Of a stretch of 61,880 nucleotides of DNA, positions 12,243-20,172 are shown one piece after another. Location: contig JAGXRD010000046.1 of NCBI GenBank assembly GCA_018336035.1, positions 1 to 61,880 on the forward strand, read 5' to 3'. Both the position numbers and the translations under genes were made by a program. A model generated the notes under the pieces. It saw only the letters and a list, made by a program, of their open reading frames with translations, did not search any database and was not told where the DNA came from. Position 1 is the first letter of the stretch. Each line of letters starts with the position of its first letter. Source of the stretch: Alphaproteobacteria bacterium (GTDB lineage Bacteria; Pseudomonadota; Alphaproteobacteria; Ferrovibrionales; Ferrovibrionaceae).

Positions 12243-13030
12243 TGACCGCTTCGCCTCAAGCCCCCACCGCGCTGGTCACCGGCGCCGGTCGTCGCATCGG
12301 CCGTGCCATTGCCTTGCATCTGGCCGGCCGTGGCTATCGCATCGCCGTGCATTGCAATCGTTCGCGCGACGAAGCCGACGCCGTCGTGCGCGAGATCGGC
12401 CAGGCCGGTGGCCATGCTGCGGTCGTACAAGCTGACCTCGCCGATCATGCTGCGGTCAGTGGCCTGGTGGCGCAGGCCTCGGCCGCGCTGGGGCCCCTGT
12501 CTCTTTTGGTGAATAACGCCTCGCTGTTCGACTACGACCATGTCGAGACCGCGAGCGAACAAAGCTGGGACGCTCATCTGGACGCCAACCTGAAGGCGCC
12601 GTTCTTCCTGTCGCAGGCTTTCGCCGCGCAGCTTCCAGAGGGTGCGACGGGCAGCATCATCAACATGGTCGACATGCGGGTCTGGCGCCTGACGCCGCAT
12701 TTCGCCTCCTACACGGTGTCCAAGGCCGGACTGTGGACCCTGACCCAGACCCTGGCCATGGCACTGGCGCCGCGCATCCGGGTCAACGCCATCGGCCCCG
12801 GCCCGGTGCTGCCCAGCCCCCACCAGACCGAAGACCAGTTCCGTAAGCAGTGGGAAAGCACGCCGCTGAAACGCGGGGCGGAGCCGGGCGAGATTGCCGC
12901 AGCCATCGGTTTCCTGCTTGACGCTCCGGCCGTGACGGGCCAGATGATCGCCCTGGATGGCGGCCAGCATCTGCCCTGGCAGCAACCCGGCGGGCCGCTG
13001 CCTGCCGCCCGGATCGCGCTGGAGGACTGA
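12242..13030 (+). CDS. SDR oxidoreductase, FolM/pteridine-reductase type
   Basis: Classical short-chain dehydrogenase, 262 residues. The nucleotide-binding motif is TGAGRRIG: Arg replaces the usual middle Gly (TGxxxRIG), the mark of FolM and PTR1 pteridine reductases. Then follow NNAS, the active-site YTVSK, and a C-terminus close to the substrate loop. The ATG overlaps the uvrB stop (TGATG), and folB starts 1 bp after this gene. A reductase of dihydromonapterin or dihydrofolate next to dihydroneopterin aldolase makes sense in pterin metabolism. The exact substrate is inferred. Confidence 0.82.
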
Positions 13031-13031
13031 C

Positions 13032-13460
13032 ATGACAATCCATGATCGCGCCCGCGCCGCCTGGTCGGAAATCCCGGTTCCCGTGATCGCCGAGGCCAGC
13101 CAACCGGCCCGGCGGGTTTTCGTCCGTGACCTGCTGCTCGACGCCCTGATCGGCGTCTATCCGGAAGAACTGACCAAGCCCCAGAAAGTCCTCATCAATA
13201 TCGACCTCTGGGTGGCCGAAACGCCGGGCCAGCCGCCGCGCGGCTACGCTGAGGTGGTGTGCTACGACAATCTGGTGCAGCGCACCAAGGCCTTGCTGGC
13301 CGAGGGCCATGTCGGCCTGGTCGAAACCCTGGCCGAACGGCTGGCCGGCCTGTGCCTGGACGATCCACGCGTGTTGCGAACCCGCGTGCGGGTGGAAAAG
13401 CCGGACGCGATTGCCGAGGCAGCCGGCGTGGGCGTGGAAATCGAGCGCCGCCGCGGCTGA
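13032..13460 (+). CDS. folB: Dihydroneopterin aldolase-family protein
   Basis: A 142-residue FolB/FolX-type protein. The conserved pieces are FVRDLLLDALIGVYPEE near the N-terminus, ICYD-like VCYDNLV with the active-site Tyr, GLVETLAERLA, and VRVEKPDA with the catalytic Lys. The enzyme cleaves dihydroneopterin to 6-hydroxymethyldihydropterin in folate synthesis. A dihydroneopterin triphosphate epimerase (FolX) is a less likely alternative. The ATG is at 13032. An open frame starting earlier, at 12957, lies inside the SDR gene. The pairing with a FolM-type reductase supports a pterin role. Confidence 0.88.
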   Translation: MTIHDRARAAWSEIPVPVIAEASQPARRVFVRDLLLDALIGVYPEELTKPQKVLINIDLWVAETPGQPPRGYAEVVCYDNLVQRTKALLAEGHVGLVETLAERLAGLCLDDPRVLRTRVRVEKPDAIAEAAGVGVEIERRRG

Positions 13461-13589
13461 TCTTCGCCCGACAGGGCGACCTGATAGCGCTTGACTCTGC
13501 GGGGCATTTCCTGTTGCCGCCCGGGTTGTCCACAGGATTGGCACCCGAGTCGGAATAGCTCTCAAAACCGGATTCGCGATGGCATCCGC

Positions 13590-13598
13590 TGTGGATAA
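13590..13598 (-). promoter_or_regulatory. DnaA box (TTATCCACA)
   Basis: Exact match to the high-affinity DnaA 9-mer, read on the minus strand (TGTGGATAA on plus). It lies 117 bp from the plus-strand copy in the same gap. Confidence 0.6.
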
Positions 13599-13625
13599 CC
13601 CGACTTTCTCGTTATGAGTCAATTC

Positions 13626-13699
13626 ATTAGGGCAAATCACATCACACTACGTAGAGGCGTATTGATTTTCGGCCCGCTACAACGCGCAGATTAGGGCAA
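13626..13699 (+). repeat. Direct repeat ATTAGGGCAA, two copies
   Basis: Copies at 13626-13635 and 13690-13699, 64 bp apart, lie between the two exact DnaA boxes. Similarly placed short repeats occur in replication control regions and in operators. The function is not known. Confidence 0.5.
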
Positions 13700-13714
13700 T
13701 GTTTCCCCACATAG

Positions 13715-13723
13715 TTATCCACA
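13715..13723 (+). promoter_or_regulatory. DnaA box (TTATCCACA)
   Basis: Exact match to the DnaA 9-mer, 51 bp before the uvrC start. It is directly preceded by TTTCCCCACA, a weak second match. Confidence 0.6.
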
Positions 13724-13773
13724 GCCTTGGGATGCTTTTGTCAACGTCGTGCAATCATTAGGTTTTTGTCAGT

Positions 13774-15675
13774 ATGGTGATGCGTATGAGTGAGGACCCC
13801 ACCACCGAGTCACAGCCTGGCCTGCTGCCTGCTGAGATTGGCGCGGCGGTGATCCAGCGTCATCTGGCGACGTTGCCGATGGGTCCGGGCGTGTATCGCA
13901 TGCTCGATGCGCGCGGCGATGTCCTCTACATCGGCAAGGCGCGGTCGCTGCGCAAGCGCGTCACCTCCTACACAAAGTTGCAGGGCCTGACGATCCGCAT
14001 CCAGCGCATGGTGCGACAGGTCTGCTCGGTCGAGGTCACCACCACCCATACCGAGGCTGAAGCGCTGCTGCTGGAGGCCAACCTGGTCAAACAGGTGCAG
14101 CCGCCCTTCAACGTGCTGCTGAAGGATGACAAATCCTTCCCCTATATCCTGGTGGCGCACGACCACCCCTATCCGGCGATCACCAAGCATCGCGGCGCAC
14201 GCGACATCCCCGGCGAATATTTCGGGCCCTTCGCATCGACCGGCGCGGTGCATGTGACGCTGAACGCCATGTCGCGCGCCTTTCCGCTGCGCAGCTGCAG
14301 CGACAGCGAATTCGCCGGCCGCAGCCGCCCGTGCCTGCAGTACCAGATCAAGCGCTGCACCGCCCCCTGCGTCGGCCGCATCACCGAGGCCGACTACATG
14401 AAAGTGGTCGACGAGGCGAAGGGCTTCCTGTCTGGCAAGAACCGCCAGGTGCTGGATATCTGGCAGGGCCGTATGCAGCAGGCCGCCGATCAGCGCGACT
14501 ACGAAACCGCCGCCGAGCTGCGCGACCGCATCCGGGCGCTGGCGCATATCACGCAGAAGCAGGATATCAACCTCACCGACATCGAGAATGCCGATGTCAT
14601 CGCGGTACATGCCGAGGGCGGGCTGGTCTGCGTGCAGATCTTCTTCTTCCGGGCAGGACAGAATTTCGGCAACCGCTCGTATTTCCCGGCCCATACCCGC
14701 GATGTCGAGATCAGTGAAGTGCTGGATGCCTTTATCGGGCAGTTCTATGCCCAGCGCGAGGCGCCGCGCATGATCCTGCTCAGCGACCCGGTCGAGAATG
14801 CCGCGCTGATCGAGGAAGCGCTGAGCAACCATAGCGGCCATAAGGTGGAGCTGCATGTGCCGCAGCGCGGCACCAAGCGCGATCTGGTGGATTATGCCGT
14901 CACCAATGCCCGCGACGCCCTGCGTCGCCGGCTGGCCGAGGCAGCATCGCAGCAGCAGCTTCTGCAGGGCGTGGCCGAACTGTTCGGCCTGGACGCGCCG
15001 CCGCAGCGGATCGAGGTCTACGACAACAGCCACATCATGGGCCGCCATGCGGTGGGCGGCATGATCGTGGCCGGCCCGGAAGGCCTGCGCAAGAACGCCT
15101 ATCGCAAGTTCAATATCAAGGACACCACCATCGAGCCGGGCGACGACTACGGCATGATGCGCGAGGTGCTGACCCGCCGCTTCCAGCGCCTGCTGAAAGA
15201 AGACGCCGAGGATGAGAATGCCGCCGACTGGCCGGATCTGCTGCTGATCGATGGCGGCAAGGGTCAGCTCGCAGCCGTGATGCAGGTGATGCAGGAACTC
15301 GGCGTCGAGGACGTACCCGTGGTCGGCATCGCCAAGGGGCCGGAGCGCAATGCGGGACGCGAGCAGTTCTTCCTGCCGGGTCGCGAGCCCTTCATGCTGG
15401 AGCCGCGCCACCCGGTACTGTTTTTCCTGCAGCGGCTGCGCGACGAGGCGCATCGCTTCGCCATCGGCACGCACCGCACCAAGCGCGCCAAGGACCAGAT
15501 CAAGTCACCGCTGGACGAGATCGCAGGCATCGGCGCCACCCGCAAGAAAGCCCTGCTCCTGCATTTCGGCTCTGCCAAGGCGGTGTCGCGTGCCGGGCTG
15601 GCCGATCTGGAAGCCGTCCCCGGTATCAGCAAAGCCGTCGCAAAAAAGATTTATGACCATTTCCATGGCGGCTGA
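13774..15675 (+). CDS. uvrC: Excinuclease ABC subunit C
   Basis: UvrC, up to 633 residues, the double nuclease of nucleotide excision repair. An N-terminal GIY-YIG domain (GPGVYRMLDARGDVLYIGK, about residues 38-55) makes the 3' cut. A UVR domain follows (YETAAELRDRI). The RNase H-like domain with EVYDNSHIMG makes the 5' cut, and the C-terminus carries the tandem helix-hairpin-helix (EIAGIGATRKKALL, LEAVPGISKAVAKKI). There are ATGs at 13774, 13780 and 13786 in frame, and none has a clear ribosome site. It leads into pgsA, moaD and moaE. Confidence 0.95.
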   Translation: MVMRMSEDPTTESQPGLLPAEIGAAVIQRHLATLPMGPGVYRMLDARGDVLYIGKARSLRKRVTSYTKLQGLTIRIQRMVRQVCSVEVTTTHTEAEALLLEANLVKQVQPPFNVLLKDDKSFPYILVAHDHPYPAITKHRGARDIPGEYFGPFASTGAVHVTLNAMSRAFPLRSCSDSEFAGRSRPCLQYQIKRCTAPCVGRITEADYMKVVDEAKGFLSGKNRQVLDIWQGRMQQAADQRDYETAAELRDRIRALAHITQKQDINLTDIENADVIAVHAEGGLVCVQIFFFRAGQNFGNRSYFPAHTRDVEISEVLDAFIGQFYAQREAPRMILLSDPVENAALIEEALSNHSGHKVELHVPQRGTKRDLVDYAVTNARDALRRRLAEAASQQQLLQGVAELFGLDAPPQRIEVYDNSHIMGRHAVGGMIVAGPEGLRKNAYRKFNIKDTTIEPGDDYGMMREVLTRRFQRLLKEDAEDENAADWPDLLLIDGGKGQLAAVMQVMQELGVEDVPVVGIAKGPERNAGREQFFLPGREPFMLEPRHPVLFFLQRLRDEAHRFAIGTHRTKRAKDQIKSPLDEIAGIGATRKKALLLHFGSAKAVSRAGLADLEAVPGISKAVAKKIYDHFHGG

Positions 15676-15747
15676 TCCGCGGTCGCACTGTAGCAGAGCA
15701 CGGCCCGGCTCTGGCCCTGCCCGGCCGCATGCGATAGTTTTTCAGAC

Positions 15748-16332
15748 ATGCTGAACAGCCTGCCGAATATCCTGACCGTATCACGCATCCTGGCGATTCC
15801 GGCCATTTGCGCGGCCTTCTACCTGCCCGGCGCCTGGAGCGCCTGGGTGCCGCTGGCACTGTTTGCGCTCGCCGGCATCACCGACTGGTTCGACGGTTAC
15901 CTGGCCCGCAAATGGGGCCAGATGTCCGACCTCGGCCGCTTCCTCGATCCGGTCGCCGACAAGCTGCTGGTGGCCGCCGTGATCCTGATGCTGATCGCCT
16001 TCGAGCGTATCGACCGCATCACCTGCCTCGCCGCAGTCGTCATCATGTGCCGCGAGGTGACCGTGACCGGCCTACGCGAATTCCTTGCCGAACTGCGCGT
16101 GAAGGTGCCGGTATCGGCGCTGGCCAAGTGGAAAACGACGGTGCAGTTGATCGCGCTGGGCATTCTGATTGTCGGCGACTATGGACCGGCCTTCCTGCAT
16201 GTCCGCCTCGTCGGCGAGATCGGCCTATGGGTTGCCGCTGTGCTGACGCTCTATACTGGCTGGGATTACCTGCAGACCGGCTTGCGCCATATGGCCGCCG
16301 ACAATCGCACTCCCTCCAAGGGAGCGGAGTGA
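15748..16332 (+). CDS. pgsA: CDP-diacylglycerol--glycerol-3-phosphate 3-phosphatidyltransferase
   Basis: A 194-residue membrane enzyme making phosphatidylglycerol phosphate. The CDP-alcohol phosphotransferase signature is complete: DWFDGYLAR, then G-x3-D-x3-D in GRFLDPVADK (about residues 49-72). Several hydrophobic segments surround it. The family starts with NILTVSRI, as here. Its stop overlaps the moaD start by 1 nt (TGATG). Confidence 0.95.
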   Translation: MLNSLPNILTVSRILAIPAICAAFYLPGAWSAWVPLALFALAGITDWFDGYLARKWGQMSDLGRFLDPVADKLLVAAVILMLIAFERIDRITCLAAVVIMCREVTVTGLREFLAELRVKVPVSALAKWKTTVQLIALGILIVGDYGPAFLHVRLVGEIGLWVAAVLTLYTGWDYLQTGLRHMAADNRTPSKGAE

Positions 16333-16583
16333 TGCGCGTATTATATTTTGCGCTGCTGCGCGAACGTATCGGCATGGCAGAGGAAGAGATATCGCCGCCC
16401 GCCGAGGTGCGCACCGTGGCAGACCTGGTAATCTGGCTGCGCGGTCGCAGCGAACAGCATGACGCGGCACTGGCGAATCCCACCATGGTGCGGGTCGCCG
16501 TGAACCAGGATTACGCCCAGCCGTCGGATGCCGTCCGTCCGGGCGACGAGATTGCCCTCTTCCCGCCGGTCACCGGCGGCTGA
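16332..16583 (+). CDS. moaD: Molybdopterin synthase sulfur-carrier subunit
   Basis: An 83-residue ubiquitin-fold protein ending in Gly-Gly (PPVTGG), the C-terminus that is adenylated and made into a thiocarboxylate to donate sulfur in molybdopterin synthesis. VNQDYA and the D-E-I-A-L-F-P-P-V-T-G-G ending are family hallmarks. The ATG overlaps the pgsA stop. The partner gene moaE lies 19 bp downstream. Confidence 0.93.
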   Translation: MRVLYFALLRERIGMAEEEISPPAEVRTVADLVIWLRGRSEQHDAALANPTMVRVAVNQDYAQPSDAVRPGDEIALFPPVTGG

Positions 16584-16602
16584 CGCAGCACGGAATGGTG
16601 CC

Positions 16603-17058
16603 ATGACAGTCAGGGTACAGCGCGAAGATTTCGACACCGGCAAAGAACTGGATCGCATGACCGCGGGCCAGACGCAGATCGGCGCCGTCGTCACCTTCAC
16701 CGGTCTGGTGCGCGATTTCGCCGATGCCAAGGACGGCGTGCAGCGAATGACGCTGGAGCACTATCCAGGCATGACCCAGCGTCAGTTGGAGACCATCGTC
16801 GCCGAGGCCCGGCACCGCTGGCCTCTCGATGACTGCCTTGTGATCCACCGCTATGGCGAACTGATGCCCGGCGACCGTATCGTCCTGGTGATCACCGCCT
16901 CGGCCCATCGCCAGGCCGCCTTCGAAGCCGGCGCCTTCCTGGTCGACTGGCTGAAGACCAAAGCCCCGTTCTGGAAGCTTGAAGAAGACGGCGGCCAGCG
17001 TCGCTGGGTGGAGGCGAAAGCCAGTGACGACGAAGCCGCATCCCGCTGGAATCGCTGA
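16603..17058 (+). CDS. moaE: Molybdopterin synthase catalytic subunit
   Basis: A 151-residue MoaE. Family motifs are GAVVTFTGLVRD, LEHYPGMT, IHRYGELMPGD, VITASAHRQAAFEA and the KAPFWKLE segment holding the active-site Lys residues. It combines with MoaD to convert precursor Z (cyclic pyranopterin monophosphate) to molybdopterin. The other moa genes are not in this window. Confidence 0.95.
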   Translation: MTVRVQREDFDTGKELDRMTAGQTQIGAVVTFTGLVRDFADAKDGVQRMTLEHYPGMTQRQLETIVAEARHRWPLDDCLVIHRYGELMPGDRIVLVITASAHRQAAFEAGAFLVDWLKTKAPFWKLEEDGGQRRWVEAKASDDEAASRWNR

Positions 17059-17246
17059 CATACAGTCGTACTACTAACGGCGAATATCGCCCCTGGTATC
17101 GCTGAATTTGCGGTTTACTGCCGGTACTCCCTGTGGCATGTCCTTGCTGCAGGCCGTGTCTGTGGATAGCCTGACCGGACTGGTTAGTTCACTTTGCCGC
17201 TCATTAGCTGTTGCCGTTTCACCGCTCGCGAGTACATCATCCCCGC

Positions 17247-17813
17247 ATGTCGTCGTCAGATCCGAATGTTCCACAAACCGAGGTGATTTCCTCGGTCGCG
17301 CCGGACCGGATCCGCAGCAAGTCACTGCGCAATCTGCTGGGCTACTGGGAGGCAAAGGAGAATTACCTCGGCCGCCTGCCTGCCCGCGCCGACCTGCAGC
17401 CCGACGAGATGGTGCCCTTCCTGCCCTTCGTGGCCCTGATCAACGTTCAGGCCGGCAATCCGCGCTTCCAGTTCCGCCTGGTTGGCACAGGGATCGTCGG
17501 TTCGATGGGCCGCGAAACCACCAACCGCCCGGTCGACGAAAACCTGTTCGGCGCCAATGCGGTGGTGGTGGAGAACTTCTTCAGCATTCCGCTCGACCGC
17601 CGCGGCCCGGCCTATGCCGCCGGCAAATATACCGTGGCGCCAAGCGGCCGCATGCTCGGCTTTGAGACGCTGCTGCTGCCGCTTTCGAGCGATGGCATCG
17701 CCATCGACATGCTGCTGGGCGGGCTGGTCGGCGAGCGCATCCAGCGCGATGAGCAGATCTGCGGCTTCCAGTACGATTACTATTGCCCGGTCGTGCAAAC
17801 GGCCACGCGCTGA
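17247..17813 (+). CDS. PAS-domain protein (PAS_5, PF07310 type)
   Basis: A 188-residue protein matching the PAS_5 family, widespread in Rhodospirillales-type bacteria and of unknown function. Recognisable parts are the LLGYWEAKENYLGRLPARADLQPDEM segment and FRLVGTGIVGSMGRETTNRPVDE. There is no output domain, so it may sense a small ligand and act by protein contact. The ATG at 17247 precedes SSSDPN. An ATG 12 codons earlier is possible. The 188-bp gap upstream shows no clear promoter. The gene ends at a hairpin terminator shared in position with ilvE. Confidence 0.8.
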   Translation: MSSSDPNVPQTEVISSVAPDRIRSKSLRNLLGYWEAKENYLGRLPARADLQPDEMVPFLPFVALINVQAGNPRFQFRLVGTGIVGSMGRETTNRPVDENLFGANAVVVENFFSIPLDRRGPAYAAGKYTVAPSGRMLGFETLLLPLSSDGIAIDMLLGGLVGERIQRDEQICGFQYDYYCPVVQTATR

Positions 17814-17844
17814 GCACGTGGCCGTTCGTAGGAAGCAGGATGTG

Positions 17845-17880
17845 AAGGCGGCCCCAGATGCTTTTCTAGGCCGCCTTTTT
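17845..17880. terminator. Terminator between the PAS gene and ilvE
   Basis: AAGGCGGCC (17845-17853) pairs with GGCCGCCTT (17869-17877) and is followed by TTTTT on the plus strand. It directly abuts the ilvE stop codon. The genes are convergent. Confidence 0.8.
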
Positions 17881-18764
17881 CATGCCGCCTTTTTTGCCCG
17901 CGTCGCCAGGTCGAATTCACCCAGCAGCGTCTGACAGATCTTGCCCGGCGTGAACTTGTACGGGCCGATCTCGGACACCGGCGTCACTTCGGCTGCCGTC
18001 CCGGTCAGGAAGCATTCATCGAAACCAGCCATTTCCTCAGGCTGAATCGGGCGCTCGATCACTTCGATGCCGCGGCCCTTGGCCATGGCGATCACGGCGC
18101 GGCGGGTGATGCCGTCCAGGAAGCAATCGGGCGTCGGCGTATGCAGCTTGCCGTCCTTGGCGAAGAAGACATTGGCGCCGGTCGCTTCGGCGATCTGGCC
18201 GCGCCAGTCGAGCATCAGCGCATCCTGATAGCCATCGCGCTCGGCCTTGTGCTTGGACAGCGTGCAGATCATGTACAGGCCGACCGCTTTCGCCTTGGTC
18301 GGGGCAGTGTTCGGCGCCGGGCGGCGCCAGTCGCTGATCTGCAGACGCAGGCCCTTCATCTTGGCTTCCGGCGAGAAGTAGCTCGGCCATTCCCATACCG
18401 CGATGGCGACATGGATTTTGTTGTTCTGCGCCGAGACACCCATCATCTCCGAACCGCGCCAGGCGATCGGACGGATGTAGCAATCCGGCATCTTGTTGGC
18501 GGCGACGGTTTCGCGAGTCGCGCGATCGATCTCTTCCACCGAATAGGGGATAGTGAAGTCGAGCAGCTTGGCGGAGTCGATCAGGCGCTGGCTGTGTTCG
18601 GTCAGGTGGAAGACCTCGCCGCCATAGGCGCGTTCGCCCTCGAATACGGCCGAGGCGTAGTGCAGGCCGTGGGTGAGGACATGCAGCTTGGCATCGCGAA
18701 ACGGGACCATCTTGCCATCGAGCCAGATCAGGCCATCGCGATCATCATACGGAAGCAGGGACAT
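17880..18764 (-). CDS. ilvE: Branched-chain amino acid aminotransferase
   Basis: A 294-residue fold-type IV PLP enzyme that transfers the amino group between glutamate and the Ile, Leu or Val keto acids. The PLP lysine is K159 in TKAKAVGLY. Other family parts are HYASAVFEGERAY, YIRPIAWRG, EATGANVFF, and FLTGTAAEVTPV near the C-terminus. The ATG follows GGAGGAAAG. It is divergent from the petP-like MarR gene over 204 bp. A D-amino-acid transaminase is unlikely given the YIRPI and GTAAEVTP motifs. Confidence 0.94.
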   Translation of the reverse strand: MSLLPYDDRDGLIWLDGKMVPFRDAKLHVLTHGLHYASAVFEGERAYGGEVFHLTEHSQRLIDSAKLLDFTIPYSVEEIDRATRETVAANKMPDCYIRPIAWRGSEMMGVSAQNNKIHVAIAVWEWPSYFSPEAKMKGLRLQISDWRRPAPNTAPTKAKAVGLYMICTLSKHKAERDGYQDALMLDWRGQIAEATGANVFFAKDGKLHTPTPDCFLDGITRRAVIAMAKGRGIEVIERPIQPEEMAGFDECFLTGTAAEVTPVSEIGPYKFTPGKICQTLLGEFDLATRAKKAA

Positions 18765-18825
18765 GGAGCTTTCCTCCTTGGGCGAAACGGGCGATAGGTA
18801 TTATTATTACCGGTGAGCGGCCAAG

Positions 18826-18854
18826 TAAGTAACAATATGATCTAAATATGTCAA
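18826..18854 (-). promoter_or_regulatory. Candidate ilvE promoter
   Basis: On the minus strand a perfect TTGACA (18849-18854) is followed after 17 bp by TACTTA (18826-18831), a weak -10. It would give a leader of about 55 nt before the ilvE ATG. The surrounding gap is AT-rich, and the MarR regulator encoded divergently could bind here. Confidence 0.35.
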
Positions 18855-18968
18855 TACTACTGCCATAATTTTCGAGGCAGGCGGATCAGCGGTGCCCGCC
18901 GGCAAATATGGCCGATATTGTACTAGTTGGCTTGCTGCCGGCTATCCCTTTGGTCCATATAGAGGATC

Positions 18969-19463
18969 ATGACCGACCTGAAATCGCTGGCCAATCCATT
19001 GTTCCTGCGCGAAGACGAGCTTCGCCAGGCCATCGAATTGCTGTTTTATGCCTACCGCGACTTCACCCGCGGTCCGGACGAAATCCTGGAACGCTATGGT
19101 TTCGGCCGTGCGCATCATCGGGCGCTGCATTTTATTGGCGGCAATCCCGGCATCACGGTGGCCGAGCTGCTAGCCATCCTGCGCATCACCAAACAGAGCC
19201 TGTCCCGAGTACTGTCCGCGCTGATTGAAGGCGGTTTCGTGCGCCAGCAGCAGGGCACGCGGGATCGCCGTCAGCGTCAGTTGTTCCTGACCGACCAGGG
19301 CAAGCACCTGGAACGCCAGATTGCCAGCGTGCAGCAGGCCAAGGTGGCCGAAGCCTATCGCGAAGCTGGTGCCGAAGCGGTGGCCGGTTATCGCAAGGTG
19401 TTGTCCGGATTGATCGACGCACAGGAACGCCCTGCGATCCTGCGCGCCATCCAGCGGCGCTGA
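18969..19463 (+). CDS. petP: MarR-family regulator, PetP-like
   Basis: A 164-residue winged-helix regulator. Residues 40-110 hold the MarR domain: FGRAHHRALHFIGGNPGITVAELLAILRITKQSLSRVLSALIEGGFV, then the wing with DRRQRQLFLTDQG. In Rhodobacter capsulatus a MarR gene of this size, petP, lies directly upstream of the response regulator petR and both are needed for cytochrome bc1 production. The same pairing, with a 13-bp gap, is seen here. The assignment rests on size, motifs and synteny. Confidence 0.78.
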   Translation: MTDLKSLANPLFLREDELRQAIELLFYAYRDFTRGPDEILERYGFGRAHHRALHFIGGNPGITVAELLAILRITKQSLSRVLSALIEGGFVRQQQGTRDRRQRQLFLTDQGKHLERQIASVQQAKVAEAYREAGAEAVAGYRKVLSGLIDAQERPAILRAIQRR

Positions 19464-19476
19464 GGCCAGGCACGCC

Positions 19477-20166
19477 ATGGATCTCGGCGAACCTCATATT
19501 CTTGTCGTTGACGACGACGAACGCATCCGCACCCTGCTGGCGCGGTATCTGACCGGCCAGAATTATCGCGTCACCAGCGCGGAAGATGCCACCGACGCCG
19601 CCGACAAACTCGCTTCCGTCAGTTTTGACCTGCTGATCGTCGATGTGATGATGCCTGGGCAGAACGGCTTCGACTTCGTGGCCGAACTACGCAAACGCGG
19701 CAATGCCGTGCCGGTGATCCTGCTGACGGCGCGCGGCGAGGCAGAAGACCGCATCAAGGGACTGGAGACCGGCGCCGATGACTATCTGCCCAAGCCTTTC
19801 GAACCGCGCGAACTGACGCTCCGCATCAATTCGATCCTCAAGCGTGCCGCGCGTCCCGCACCAGTGGCGCCCACCATCGCGACCCGGTTTGGTGATTTCA
19901 GCTTCGATGCCGTGCGTGGTGAACTGAAGCGCGGTGACGAGCTGGTGCCTCTCACTACCGGCGAAGCGCAGCTGCTGCGCATCCTGGCCCGCAGCCCGGG
20001 CCAGACGGTGCCGAGAGCAGCGCTGGCCGATCCCGCGACCACCGGCGAGAGCCGCGCGGTGGATGTGCAGATCACCCGCCTGCGCCGCAAGATCGAGGCC
20101 GATCCGCGCAATCCGCGCTTCCTGCAGACTGTCTGGGGCGAAGGCTATGTGCTCTGGACTGAATAG
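19477..20166 (+). CDS. petR: OmpR-family response regulator, PetR-like
   Basis: A 229-residue two-domain regulator. The receiver has the acidic trio V-D-D-D near residues 11-14, phosphoacceptor D56 (LLIVDVMMPG), and K106 (YLPKPFEP). The winged-helix DNA-binding domain fills residues 135-229 and ends in VWGEGYVLWTE. It is preceded by the MarR gene and followed after 6 bp by a histidine kinase, its obvious phosphodonor. In R. capsulatus PetR controls petABC. Here petABC is also in the window but 18 kb away. Confidence 0.85.
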   Translation: MDLGEPHILVVDDDERIRTLLARYLTGQNYRVTSAEDATDAADKLASVSFDLLIVDVMMPGQNGFDFVAELRKRGNAVPVILLTARGEAEDRIKGLETGADDYLPKPFEPRELTLRINSILKRAARPAPVAPTIATRFGDFSFDAVRGELKRGDELVPLTTGEAQLLRILARSPGQTVPRAALADPATTGESRAVDVQITRLRRKIEADPRNPRFLQTVWGEGYVLWTE

Positions 20167-20172
20167 CCGCAC

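Larger units (their letters stand above)
13461..13773. other. 313-bp intergenic region with DnaA-box-like sites
   Basis: No gene is seen here. The stretch is richer in A+T than its surroundings. It holds two exact TTATCCACA sequences in opposite orientations (13590-13598 minus, 13715-13723 plus), a one-mismatch TTGTCCACA (13526-13534), and a repeated ATTAGGGCAA (13626-13635 and 13690-13699), with a third partial CATTAGG close to the uvrC start. It may be a replication-linked control region, a DnaA-regulated promoter for uvrC, or an origin. Sequence alone does not decide. Confidence 0.5.

Noticed and set aside
13461-13773. Calling this gap the replication origin
   Set aside because: Too few boxes and no usual origin neighbours (dnaA, parAB, hemE). 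Kept as a hypothesis only.
13810-15474. A 554-codon open frame antisense to uvrC
   Set aside because: Composition without family motifs; it mirrors the uvrC codon pattern. High-GC genes often leave long open antisense frames.
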